DNA from: Hyphomicrobiales bacterium
GTDB lineage: Bacteria > Pseudomonadota > Alphaproteobacteria > Rhizobiales > Xanthobacteraceae
Assembly: GCA_017305535.1 (NCBI GenBank)
Contig: JAFKKN010000006.1
Span: forward strand, 283,103-347,102
Direction of reading: 5' to 3'
Length of the DNA: 64,000 nt
The notes under the pieces are model-generated. The model did not search any database. It worked only from the letters and a program-made list of their open reading frames with translations, and was not told the DNA's origin. Position 1 is the stretch's first letter, and the number at the start of each line of letters is the position of its first letter. The translations under genes were made by a program, and so were the position numbers. Shown one piece after another: positions 38,643-47,359 of this stretch.

Positions 38643-39056
38643 CTACTTCGTCTTTGGCACGACCTTTTCGACCGGCTCGCCGGCGTCGCGCCAGGCGGTG
38701 AAGCCGCCGCCGAGATGCGCGACCGGCTTCAGGCCCATGTCCTGCGCGGTCTTGGCGGCGAGTGCCGAGCGCCAGCCGGAGGCGCAATGGAAGATGAACT
38801 TCTTGCCTTCCTCCTGGAAGATCGGCTTGGCGTAGGGGCTTTCCGGATCGATCCAGAATTCCAGCATGCCGCGCGTGCAGGAGAACGAGCCGGGGATCTT
38901 GCCCTCGCGTTCGAGTTCGCGCGGATCGCGGATATCGACGATCACCGCCTCGCCGCGCGCCACCGCCGCCTTGGCGTCGGCGACGTTCATGGTCTCGATT
39001 TCCTTGTTGGCTTCCTCGAGCAGCTTCTTGATGCCGCGGGTGATCGTCTGCGCCAT
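38643..39056 (-). CDS. Single-domain rhodanese-like protein
   Basis: 137 residues, one rhodanese domain with the active-site loop CASGWRSALAAK. Preceded by a helical N-terminus (TRGIKKLLEEANKEIETM). Cytoplasmic, no signal peptide. The W in the loop is unusual for a thiosulfate transferase but seen in many bacterial rhodanese-like proteins. It is close upstream of SseA and downstream of the VWA gene on the same strand (46 bases), so co-transcription with the VWA gene is likely. Confidence 0.9.
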   Translation of the reverse strand: MAQTITRGIKKLLEEANKEIETMNVADAKAAVARGEAVIVDIRDPRELEREGKIPGSFSCTRGMLEFWIDPESPYAKPIFQEEGKKFIFHCASGWRSALAAKTAQDMGLKPVAHLGGGFTAWRDAGEPVEKVVPKTK

Positions 39057-39102
39057 TATTCCTCCAGTTTCTTCTTTCTCTCCGCGCGCGCCGCGGAACG
39101 AC

Positions 39103-40278
39103 TTATCTCACCAGTTCCTTCATCGCGCCCTCTAACCCTTCGATGGTCAGCGGGAACATGCGCTCCGAGAACAGCCGGCGGATGATCGTGGTGGACTCCG
39201 AATAATCCCAGTGCTTCTTCGCCACCGGGTTGAGCCAGATCGCGTGCGGATAGGTCCGCGTGATGCGCTCCAGCCAGACCGAGCCGGCCTCCTCGTTGAC
39301 GTGCTCGACGGAGCCGCCCGGCACCATGATCTCGTAAGGCGACATCGAGGCGTCGCCGACGAACACCACCTTATAGTCGTGCGGGTACTTGTGCAGCACG
39401 TCCCAGGTCGGCGTGCGGTCAGTGAAGCGGCGCTTGTTCTGCTTCCACACGCCTTCGTACAGGCAGTTGTGGAAGTAAAAATATTCCATGTGCTTGAATT
39501 CGGTCTTCGCCGCCGAGAACAATTCCTCGACCTGCGCGATGTGCGAATCCATCGAACCGCCGATGTCGAAGAAAACCAGCACCTTGACCGCGTTGCGCCG
39601 CTCGGGGCGCATGTGCACGTCGAGATAGCCGTGATTGGCGGTTTCCTTGATGGTGGTATCGAGATCGAGTTCGTCCGGCGCGCCGGTGCGCGCGAACTTG
39701 CGCAGCCGCCGCAGCGCCACCTTGATATTGCGGATGCCGAGTTCGACGTTGCCGTCGAGATCCTTGAACTCGCGCTTGTCCCACACCTTCACGGCGCGGT
39801 TGTTGCGGTTCTTCTCCTGTCCGATCCGCACCCCTTCGGGGTTGTAGCCGTAAGCGCCGAACGGCGAGGTGCCGGCGGTGCCGATCCACTTCGAGCCGCC
39901 CTGATGGCGCTTCTTCTGCTCCTCGAGCCGCTTCTTCAGCGTCTCCATGAGCTTGTCCCAGCCCATGGCCTCGATCTGCTTTTTCTCTTCCTCGGTGAGA
40001 TACTTCTCCGCCAGCTTCTTCAGCCACTCGGCGGGAATCTCCGCTTTCTCCATGGCGTCGAGCAGGTTCTCAAGGCCCTTGAAGGTGGCCCCGAACACCC
40101 GATCGAACTTGTCGAGATTGCGCTCGTCCTTGACCAGCGCGGCGCGCGACAAATAATAAAAGTTCTCGACGCTCTGGTCGGCCAGATTGGCGTCGAGCGC
40201 CTCCATGAGCGTGAGGTATTCCCGCAAAGTGACGGGGACCTGGGCATCGCGCAGCGAAGTGAAAAATTGCAGGAACAT
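39103..40278 (-). CDS. VWA domain protein (CoxE-like)
   Basis: 391 residues. An N-terminal helical region (about 1-130, rich in Lys/Glu) is followed by a von Willebrand A domain from about 230: VKVLVFFDIGGSMDSHIAQV carries a MIDAS-like DxGGS instead of the canonical DxSxS, then FFHNCLYEGVW and VFVGDASMSPYEI. Such proteins pair with MoxR AAA+ ATPases as metal-insertion or assembly chaperones; a MoxR gene lies 530 bases away, divergently. The target is unknown. ATG at 40278 is 5' of no clear Shine-Dalgarno. Confidence 0.9.
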   Translation of the reverse strand: MFLQFFTSLRDAQVPVTLREYLTLMEALDANLADQSVENFYYLSRAALVKDERNLDKFDRVFGATFKGLENLLDAMEKAEIPAEWLKKLAEKYLTEEEKKQIEAMGWDKLMETLKKRLEEQKKRHQGGSKWIGTAGTSPFGAYGYNPEGVRIGQEKNRNNRAVKVWDKREFKDLDGNVELGIRNIKVALRRLRKFARTGAPDELDLDTTIKETANHGYLDVHMRPERRNAVKVLVFFDIGGSMDSHIAQVEELFSAAKTEFKHMEYFYFHNCLYEGVWKQNKRRFTDRTPTWDVLHKYPHDYKVVFVGDASMSPYEIMVPGGSVEHVNEEAGSVWLERITRTYPHAIWLNPVAKKHWDYSESTTIIRRLFSERMFPLTIEGLEGAMKELVR

Positions 40279-40455
40279 GGGTAGCAGATTGCCCGCCGGG
40301 GCGCTTTCGTCAAGGGGCGGGCCGTCACGGCTGCCGTGCGGCCCGGTGGATTGACGGGTGACCGGAGCCTGCCGTTCACTGGACCTGCCCGGTTTTTCTA
40401 CTAGAGTTGACTGGCGCGGACCGCGGCGAGGAACCTAATCGCGGCAACACGGGGT

Positions 40456-40707
40456 ATGAGCATGGGAATTATTGTCTGGCTGATCGTCGGTGCGATTGCG
40501 GGATGGCTCGCGGGTCTGATCGTGAAAGGTGCCGGTCTGGGGTTGCTCGGGAACATCATCGTCGGCATTGTCGGCGCCGTGGTCGCGGGCTGGCTTCTGC
40601 CGCGGCTCGGCATCGTGATCGGCGGTGGCCTGATCGCGGAAATCATCAACGCGGCGATCGGCGGCATCATCGTACTGGTAATCCTGTCGCTGATACGACG
40701 CGCGTAG
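40456..40707 (+). CDS. GlsB/YeaQ/YmgE-family small membrane protein
   Basis: 83 residues with three hydrophobic glycine-rich helices (GIIVWLIVGAIAGWLAGLIV, LLGNIIVGIVGAVVAGWLL, and AAIGGIIVLVILSLI), the pattern of the transglycosylase-associated (stress-induced) family. The second ATG (40462) is an alternative start. It lies between the divergent VWA gene and moxR. Confidence 0.9.
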   Translation: MSMGIIVWLIVGAIAGWLAGLIVKGAGLGLLGNIIVGIVGAVVAGWLLPRLGIVIGGGLIAEIINAAIGGIIVLVILSLIRRA

Positions 40708-40806
40708 GTTTTCCATCATCCGGCAGCGGCCGCCGCAGGGCGGTCGTTGCATGTTCGGAGGAGCGTTGCGCTCCTCCATTCGTGAAAGCAGCAAGGCAAT
40801 TCATCA

Positions 40807-41649
40807 ATGAAGTTTACCGGCACCCAAGACTACGTCGCGACCGAGGATCTCAAGGTCGCGGTCAACGCCGCCATCGTGCTCGAACGCCCGTTGCTGGTGA
40901 AGGGCGAGCCCGGCACCGGCAAGACGGTGCTGGCCGAGGAAGTCGCCAAGGCGATCGGCGCCCCGCTCCTCACCTGGCACATCAAGTCCACCACCAAGGC
41001 GCAGCAGGGCCTCTACGAATACGACGCGGTGTCGCGCCTGCGCGACAGCCAGCTCGGCGATGCCCGCGTGTCCGACATCTCGAACTACATCAAGCGCGGC
41101 AAATTGTGGGAAGCCTTCACCCACGGCAAGCGCCCGGTGTTGCTGATCGACGAGATCGACAAGGCCGACATCGAATTTCCGAACGACCTGCTGCTCGAAC
41201 TCGATCGCATGGAGTTCTACGTCTATGAGACCGGCGAGACGATCAAGGCCAAGGAACGCCCGATCGTCATGATCACCTCGAACAACGAGAAGGAACTGCC
41301 GGACGCGTTCCTGCGCCGCTGTTTCTTCCACTACATCAAGTTCCCGGATCAGGAGACGATGGCGCAGATCGTCGACGTCCACTTCCCCGACATCCAGAAG
41401 CGTCTGGTGCAGGAAGCGCTGAAAATCTTCTTCGAGGTGCGCGAAGTGCCGGGCCTGAAGAAGAAGCCGTCGACCTCCGAACTGCTCGACTGGCTCAAGC
41501 TGCTGCTCAACGAGGAGTTCTCGCCGGAGATGCTGCGCGAGCGCGATCCGCGCAAGCTGATCCCGCCGCTGCACGGGGCACTGCTGAAGAACGAGCAGGA
41601 CGTCCACCTGTTCGAACGCCTCGCCTTCCTCAGCCGCCGCGAGGTGTGA
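40807..41649 (+). CDS. MoxR-family AAA+ ATPase
   Basis: 280 residues. Walker A GEPGTGKT (about 33-40), Walker B LLIDEIDKAD, sensor 1 MITSNNE and an Arg finger region DAFLRRC. C-terminal lid helices. Chaperone-type ATPase that works with VWA-domain partners; the partner candidate is the divergent VWA gene, with the GlsB-like gene between. A short start MKFTGTQDYVATEDLKVAVN follows a 99-base gap. Confidence 0.94.
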   Translation: MKFTGTQDYVATEDLKVAVNAAIVLERPLLVKGEPGTGKTVLAEEVAKAIGAPLLTWHIKSTTKAQQGLYEYDAVSRLRDSQLGDARVSDISNYIKRGKLWEAFTHGKRPVLLIDEIDKADIEFPNDLLLELDRMEFYVYETGETIKAKERPIVMITSNNEKELPDAFLRRCFFHYIKFPDQETMAQIVDVHFPDIQKRLVQEALKIFFEVREVPGLKKKPSTSELLDWLKLLLNEEFSPEMLRERDPRKLIPPLHGALLKNEQDVHLFERLAFLSRREV

Positions 41650-41692
41650 GCGGGTCGGGAATTCGTCGTGTAGACGAATTTGCCACACGAAA

Positions 41693-41850
41693 TGTCGTCC
41701 CCGCGCAGGCGGGGACCCAGACTCCGCAGCGGCTCGGCTCAATCAAGCGGGGCAAGTTTATCTTGTAACAACCAGCGCCAGGGATTCTGGGTCCCCGACG
41801 GAGCCTGTCATCGGGCGGCGCTTTGCGCCGACCCGTTGGCGGGGACGGCG
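41693..41850. repeat. Palindromic intergenic repeat, family B (with extra GC segment)
   Basis: CGTCCCCGCGCAGGCGGGGA, then CAGACTCCGCAGCGGCTCGG, CAACCAGCGCCAGGGATTCT and a right arm interrupted by a GC palindrome GGGCGGCGCTTTGCGCCGAC before GGCGGGGACGGCG. Copy of the element at 18936 with an additional internal hairpin. Confidence 0.85.
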
Positions 41851-41998
41851 CGGATAGTTCGATCCGACCGGTTACAGTTCGAGTTGAACTGCAAACGCGA
41901 CGCCCTGTAGCATCTGCACGCAAGATGCTGCGCCATCAGGCGGCGACAGTCGCTGGTATCCCGCTGACGTGAGACGACAAGAGAAGGAGGCCGCCGCC

Positions 41999-43501
41999 GT
42001 GAACGTGCAAAGCAAGATCGAGCCGGCCTCCTCGCTCGCAACCGAACATTTCGATGTCCTCATCGTCGGCGCCGGCATTTCCGGTGTCGGCTCGGCCTAT
42101 CACCTGACCACGCAATGTCCGGGCACGAGCTTCGTGATCCTTGAGGCACAGGATCATTTCGGCGGCACATGGTGGACGCACCGCTATCCCGGCATCCGCT
42201 CCGACAGCGATCTCTACACCTTCGGTTATCGCTTCAAGCCGTGGGTCGGCGCGCCGATCGCCACCGCCGCCGAAATCCTGAAATACATGAACGAGGTGAT
42301 CGACGAGAACGATCTCGCGAAGCACATCCGCTATCACCATCGTATTCTCAGTGCCGACTGGTCGAACACAGACAACCTCTGGACCATCATCGCCGAGCGC
42401 AGCGACACCGGCGAGCGGCTGCGCTTCACCACCAATTTCTTCTGGATGTGCCAGGGCTATTACCGTCACACCGAGGGCTATACGCCCGAGTGGCCGGAGA
42501 TGGCGTCCTTCAAGGGCAAGATCGTGCATCCACAGAAGTGGCCGGAAGACCTCGACTACAAGAACAAGAAGGTGATCGTGATCGGCTCCGGCGCCACCGC
42601 CGCGACGCTGGTGCCGAACATCGCCGACGATTGCGCCCACGTCACCATGCTGCAACGCTCGCCGACCTACTTCCGCGCCGGCCGCAACGCCATTGAGATC
42701 GCCGACGAACTGCGCCGCCTGCAAGTCGACGAGAGCTGGATTCACGAAATCGTCCGCCGCAAGATTTTATATGAACAGGACGCTTTCACGCGAAAGACTT
42801 TCAACGATCCCGAAGGGGCGAAGCAGGACCTGATGGCCGGTGTCCTCGCCTATCTCGGCCCCGATTACGACATCAAGACCCACTTCACGCCGCGCTACCG
42901 GCCGTGGCGTCAACGCATCGCCTTCATTCCCGATGGCGACCTGTTCAGGCGCATCGCGTCCGGCAAGGCGTCGGTGGTCACCGACGAGATCGAACGCTTC
43001 ACCGAAACCGGCATTCTCTTGAAATCCGGCAAGACGCTCGAAGCGGACATCATCGTCACCGCCACCGGCTTCAACCTCTTGGCGACCGGCGATATCGCGT
43101 TCTCCATCGACGGCAAGCCGCTCGACTTCGCCGACACCGTGACCTATCGCGGCATGATGTTCACCGGCGTGCCGAACCTCGTCTGGGTGTTCGGCTATTT
43201 CCGCGCGAGCTGGACCTTGCGCGTCGATCTCGTCGCCGATTTCGTCTGCGCGATGCTCAACCACATGAAGGACATCGGCGCGCGCAAGGTGACGCCGGCG
43301 CTGCGCGCGGAAGACAGCGATATGCCGCTGCTCGACTGGATCGATCCGGAGAACTTCAATCCCGGCTACATGATGCGCGGCATGCATCTGCTGCCAAAGC
43401 GCGGCGACAAGCCGGAATGGCAGCACAACCAGGATTACTGGACCGAGAAGGACGAGTTCGGCAAGATCGACCTGAAGGATGCGGCGTTCGTTTACGGGTA
43501 G
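41999..43501 (+). CDS. Baeyer-Villiger-type flavin monooxygenase
   Basis: FAD- and NADPH-dependent monooxygenase of 500 residues. GTG start at 41999 preceded by AGAAGGAGG. FAD-binding motif VGAGISGVGSAYHL; NADPH-binding motif VIVIGSGATAATLV; between them the Baeyer-Villiger fingerprint FKGKIVHPQKWPED, which fits FxGxxxHxxxWP exactly. Class B BVMOs oxidise ketones to esters or lactones, or heteroatoms; the substrate here is unknown. C-terminal ATGFNLLATGD motif also fits. It stands alone, flanked by repeats. Confidence 0.93.
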   Translation: MNVQSKIEPASSLATEHFDVLIVGAGISGVGSAYHLTTQCPGTSFVILEAQDHFGGTWWTHRYPGIRSDSDLYTFGYRFKPWVGAPIATAAEILKYMNEVIDENDLAKHIRYHHRILSADWSNTDNLWTIIAERSDTGERLRFTTNFFWMCQGYYRHTEGYTPEWPEMASFKGKIVHPQKWPEDLDYKNKKVIVIGSGATAATLVPNIADDCAHVTMLQRSPTYFRAGRNAIEIADELRRLQVDESWIHEIVRRKILYEQDAFTRKTFNDPEGAKQDLMAGVLAYLGPDYDIKTHFTPRYRPWRQRIAFIPDGDLFRRIASGKASVVTDEIERFTETGILLKSGKTLEADIIVTATGFNLLATGDIAFSIDGKPLDFADTVTYRGMMFTGVPNLVWVFGYFRASWTLRVDLVADFVCAMLNHMKDIGARKVTPALRAEDSDMPLLDWIDPENFNPGYMMRGMHLLPKRGDKPEWQHNQDYWTEKDEFGKIDLKDAAFVYG

Positions 43502-43591
43502 GACGTCCCGGATTGATGCGACCATGCATAGCGTGCTCGGCCAGATCACTCCGAAGACCTGACGCCAGAAGAAAAACGAAAGCGTCTCGTT

Positions 43592-43843
43592 CGTCATGGC
43601 CGGGCATAGCCGTTCGAAGAACGGCGTGGCTTTGCTTGCCTATGTCCCGGGCATCCACATCTTTGATTATTTCAGCCTTTGACAAAATCATCCGTTGTCA
43701 TGCGCGGACTTGATCCGCGCATCCATCTTCTTCGAAATGATGGATTACCGGGTCAAGCCCGGCAATGACGCTTCCGTTAGAACATGAACGTCATAGATCG
43801 ATAAAGACGTGGATGCCCGGGACAAGCCCGGGCAAGACGGTGC
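43592..43843. repeat. Cluster of family A repeats (long form plus two short units)
   Basis: Three units in a row: the long form with GCATAGCCGTTCGAAGAACG and GTGGCTTTGCTTGCCTATGT; the short unit GTCATGCGCGGACTTGATCC; and GATTACCGGGTCAAGCCCGG, then ACGTGGATGCCCGGGACAAG. This is the densest copy in the window. Confidence 0.85.
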
Positions 43844-45469
43844 TTAGGCACTTTCCAACGCCCCCTTCCCCCGAATGAAATCCGAGGCCTTGTCGGCGAT
43901 CATCATCGTGGAGGCATTGAGGTTGGCGGAGATCATGCGCGGCATGATCGAGGCATCGACCACGCGCAAGCCTTCCAGCCCGTGGACGCGCAGCCGATCA
44001 TCGACGACAGCCCACGGCGCGCTGGCGGGACCCATGCGGCAAGTGCAACCGGGATGGAACGTCGTGGTGCCGCGCTCGGTCGCCGCCGCAAGAAACTCGT
44101 CGTCGGTCACAACGTTCGGCCCCGGAAAATCCTCGCGCTCATAATATTGCGACAACGGCTGCGACGCGAGCAACCGCCGCGCCAGTTTCATGCCGGCGAC
44201 GACGACGCGGCGATCGAGTTCGGCATCGAGATAGTTGGTCTGGATCAGCGGCGCCTCGAACGGATCGCTCGACCGGCAATGCACGTAGCCGCGACTTTCC
44301 GGCCGCTGCTGCCATGACGCGACGGTCATGCCCGGTTCGTCTTCCAGCTTGCCCTGCACGCCTTCCTTGTAGCTCGCCGGCGTGAAGGTGAGTTGCAGGT
44401 CGGAGCTCTCCGTGGTCTCGCCGGAATGCCAGAAGCAGTAGACCATGGTCGGCGACAGCGCGAGAATGCCGCGCCGCGTCGTCGCCCACTTGATCGCCTC
44501 CAGCACCAGATTGATGCCCCGCGCGCGCTCGTTGATGGTCCTGATGTTCTTCACCCGCGCCACCGAGCGCGGCGCGTAGTGATCCTGCAAGCCTTCGCCG
44601 ACGCCGGGCAGCGCGTGACGCACCTCAATGCCGAGCGATTGCAGCAGTGCCGGATCGCCGACGCCGGAGAGTTGCAGCAGTTGCGGTGAGTTGTACGCGC
44701 CGCCGGAGAGGATCACCTCTTTCCGTGCCCGCACCTCGTGCATCGCACCGCCACGCCCGCCCTTGGCATAGCGCACGCCGACCGCACGCTTGCCGTCGAG
44801 CACCACGTTGGTGGCGTGCGCGTGGGTGATGACATGGACATTGCCGCGCTTGATCGCCGGATGCAGGAACGCCGTCGCCGAACTGACGCGGCGGCCGTTG
44901 TGAATGGTGCGCTGGGCGTAAGACACGCCCTCCTGCGTCTTGCCGTTGTAGTCCGGGTTGCGCGGAATGCCGAGACTCACCGCGCCGGCGATGAAGGCGT
45001 CACACAGCGCGTCGCTCCAGCCGATATCGGTGACGGTCAGTCCGCCATCGCGGCCGCGATAGGCATCCTCGCCCTCGCCGATACGCCGCTCGAGCCTGCG
45101 GAAATACGGCAGCACGTCCGGATAGCCCCAGCCGCGATTGCCGAGCTGCGCCCAGGTATCGAAATCCTGATGCTGGCCGCGATTGTAGATGTGGCCGTTG
45201 ATCGAACTCGATCCGCCGAGCGTCTTGCCGCGCGGCGCGAAGATGCGGCGGCCCGCCGTCCACGGCCCCGGCTCCTGCGAATAGCACCAGTTGATCTTGG
45301 GATCGTAGAACGTCTTGATGAAACCCGCCGGCAGATGAATGTACGGATGCCAGTCGCGCGGTCCCGCCTCCAGCACGCAGACCGTGACACCGGCGTCCTC
45401 ACTCAGCCGGTTAGCGAGCACGCATCCGGCCGAACCGGCGCCGACGATCACATAGTCGAAGGTGTCCAT
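43844..45469 (-). CDS. GMC-family FAD oxidoreductase (choline dehydrogenase-like)
   Basis: 541 residues. N-terminal dinucleotide motif DYVIVGAGSAGCVLANRLSE, GMC signature GKTLGGSSSINGHIYNRG, second signature GAYNSPQLLQLSGVGD, and C-terminal catalytic His-His/Asn pair in FHPGCTCRMG and ISANLNASTMMIA. Oxidises an alcohol; choline, aryl alcohol and PEG-type substrates cannot be told apart from sequence. It is adjacent to a GNAT gene (12 bases) on the same strand and could be in one operon with GNAT and SMP-30. Confidence 0.93.
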   Translation of the reverse strand: MDTFDYVIVGAGSAGCVLANRLSEDAGVTVCVLEAGPRDWHPYIHLPAGFIKTFYDPKINWCYSQEPGPWTAGRRIFAPRGKTLGGSSSINGHIYNRGQHQDFDTWAQLGNRGWGYPDVLPYFRRLERRIGEGEDAYRGRDGGLTVTDIGWSDALCDAFIAGAVSLGIPRNPDYNGKTQEGVSYAQRTIHNGRRVSSATAFLHPAIKRGNVHVITHAHATNVVLDGKRAVGVRYAKGGRGGAMHEVRARKEVILSGGAYNSPQLLQLSGVGDPALLQSLGIEVRHALPGVGEGLQDHYAPRSVARVKNIRTINERARGINLVLEAIKWATTRRGILALSPTMVYCFWHSGETTESSDLQLTFTPASYKEGVQGKLEDEPGMTVASWQQRPESRGYVHCRSSDPFEAPLIQTNYLDAELDRRVVVAGMKLARRLLASQPLSQYYEREDFPGPNVVTDDEFLAAATERGTTTFHPGCTCRMGPASAPWAVVDDRLRVHGLEGLRVVDASIMPRMISANLNASTMMIADKASDFIRGKGALESA

Positions 45470-45481
45470 TTGTGTCCGGTG

Positions 45482-46075
45482 CTACCGCACTCTCTCATTG
45501 AGTTGATACGTCAGATGCGCCTTCGCCGTCGGCCATTCCGAGGCGATGATGCTGAACACCACGGTGTCGCGCAGCGTGCCGTTCGGCGAAATGCTGTGAT
45601 TGCGCAAGATGCCGTCCTGCTTGGCGCCGAGCCGCTCGATGCCGCGCCGCGACTGGTGATTGAAGAAATGGGTGCGGAACTCGACGGCGATGCAATCGAG
45701 CTTCTCGAACGCATGCGTCAGCAGCATCAGTTTGCACTGGGTGTTGAGCGGCGTGCGCTGCACCCGCTTCGCGTACCAGGTCGAACCGATCTCGACGCGG
45801 CGGTTCGGCGCATCGACGTTCATGTAGGTGGTCATGCCGGCGATCTTGCCCTCGGCGTCCTTCACCGTGAACGGCAGCATCGCCCCCTTCTCTTGCAAAT
45901 CGAGCCGGCGCGCGATCTCGGCGTCCATTTTGTCAGGCGCGGGAATCGCGGTGTACCACAACTTCCACAGATCGCCGTCCTTCACCGCCTCGATCATCCC
46001 GTCGCGATGCGTGGGCGACAGCGGTTCGAGCGAGGCATGTTCGCCCTTCAGGGTGACAGATTGCAGCCAGGGCAT
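45482..46075 (-). CDS. GNAT N-acetyltransferase (RimJ/RimL type)
   Basis: 197 residues. N-terminal strand pattern VTLKGEHASLEPLSPTHRDG, acetyl-CoA region (about 90-140) and the NHQSRRGIERLGAKQDGILR block typical of RimJ/RimL acetyltransferases. The C-terminus LRDTVVFSIIASEWPTAKAH also fits. The acceptor is unknown; the family modifies ribosomal proteins or small molecules. It is 14 bases downstream of the SMP-30 gene and 12 bases upstream of the GMC gene. Confidence 0.9.
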   Translation of the reverse strand: MPWLQSVTLKGEHASLEPLSPTHRDGMIEAVKDGDLWKLWYTAIPAPDKMDAEIARRLDLQEKGAMLPFTVKDAEGKIAGMTTYMNVDAPNRRVEIGSTWYAKRVQRTPLNTQCKLMLLTHAFEKLDCIAVEFRTHFFNHQSRRGIERLGAKQDGILRNHSISPNGTLRDTVVFSIIASEWPTAKAHLTYQLNERVR

Positions 46076-46089
46076 CGGTTTTCTTTCGA

Positions 46090-47019
46090 TTACTTGTTCA
46101 GGAAATTCAGCGGCAGGCCGCCGCGCGGCCAGTCCATCGCGATCAGCTCGCCACGGCCGGACAGTGTGATGTAGGCGGTCTTCAATTCAGGCCCGCCGAA
46201 GGCGATATTGGTGGTGACGCGATCGCCGGTCTCGACCTGCTCCACGAGCTTGCCATCCGGCGCGATCACCGAGATGCAGCCGGAGATCAGCGTCGCCACG
46301 CAGACGTTGCCGGAGGCTTCCACCGCCAGCGAGTCGAACATCTGATAGCCGCCGAGGCCGCAGATCGGCTTGCCGCGTTCGCCGCGATAGATCACGTCGC
46401 CCGGCTTCACCTCGCCGCGCGCCGCGAGATCGTAGGCCCACAGCCGCGCGGTCGGCGTCTCCGCGACGTAGACGGTCTTCTCGTCCGGCGACAGACCGAT
46501 GCCGTTGGCCGGCAGCATGCCGAACACCGCTTCCACCACTTCGCCGGCATTCGGCTGCATGTAGTAGACCGCGCCCACATCCATGTCGCGCGCGCGGCGC
46601 TTGCCGAGGTCGGTGAACCACAGCCCGCCCTGCTTGTCGAACACCAGATCGTTCGGCCCCTTCAGCGGATGCTCGCCGCAGCGCTCCGCCAGCGTCTCAA
46701 CCTTGCCGGTTTTCAGATCGACGCGCTGGATCGAGCCGCCGATATATTCGTGCGGCGCCGGCGCGCCGGGCATCATGGTGCCGCGCGAGGGGGCCCAGCT
46801 AAAGCCGCCGTTGTTGCAGACATAGATCTTGCCGTCCGGCCCCATCGCCGCGCCGTTGGGGCCGCCCGGCATTTTCGCGACCACTTCCTTGCGGCCGTCG
46901 GGCCAGACGCGGGTGAGCTGCTGCGCGCGGATTTCGACCAGCACCACCGAGCCGTCCGGCAGCACCACCGGACCTTCGGGAAACGCGAGATCGGTGGCGA
47001 GAACGCGGACATTGGCCAT
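46090..47019 (-). CDS. SMP-30 / gluconolactonase-like protein
   Basis: 309 residues, six-bladed beta-propeller fold. Motifs: DLAFPEGPVVLPDG (metal-site Glu), GGPNGAAMGPDG, GPNDLVFDKQGGLWFTDLG and PANGIGLSPDEKTVYVAET with metal-binding Asn/Asp. Hydrolyses lactones in a Ca/Zn-dependent way. The start MANVRVLATDL at 47019 is chosen by GAAGGAA upstream. Likely co-transcribed with GNAT and GMC genes, which suggests alcohol oxidation followed by lactone opening. Confidence 0.9.
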   Translation of the reverse strand: MANVRVLATDLAFPEGPVVLPDGSVVLVEIRAQQLTRVWPDGRKEVVAKMPGGPNGAAMGPDGKIYVCNNGGFSWAPSRGTMMPGAPAPHEYIGGSIQRVDLKTGKVETLAERCGEHPLKGPNDLVFDKQGGLWFTDLGKRRARDMDVGAVYYMQPNAGEVVEAVFGMLPANGIGLSPDEKTVYVAETPTARLWAYDLAARGEVKPGDVIYRGERGKPICGLGGYQMFDSLAVEASGNVCVATLISGCISVIAPDGKLVEQVETGDRVTTNIAFGGPELKTAYITLSGRGELIAMDWPRGGLPLNFLNK

Positions 47020-47227
47020 GGAAATTCCTTCGCTTTTCTTATGGTGCTCTGGTCTTGCCGCGATCATCGCGCGCAACGTGAAGCGAGTAAAGCAAACAAC
47101 TTTTGGCCTGCCAAGGCGCGGTCATCCAGCGAGGCCGCGCGGCTGCCATGCACATCCTGTGACCGATCGATATACTCGTCGATCACAATTGACCTTCGTT
47201 CCGGAGCCTGATGAGGTAATGAAGCCG

Positions 47228-47312
47228 TCACCCTGAGGCGCATTGCGAAGCAATGCCTCGAAGGGCGACGGCGATCCTTCGAGGCTCGCTTCGCTCGCAC
47301 CTCAGGATGACG
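47228..47312. repeat. Palindromic intergenic repeat, family D
   Basis: TCACCCTGAGGCGCATTGCG then CCTCGAAGGGCGACGG, followed by TCCTTCGAGGCTCGCTTCGC and CTCAGGATGACG. The ends are inverted (CACCCTGAG / CTCAGGATGA). A related copy is at 60905-61010. Confidence 0.85.
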
Positions 47313-47359
47313 CTATCGGCTTCGTGCCGGGTGAACGACAATCGAGAAGGACTTGCACG

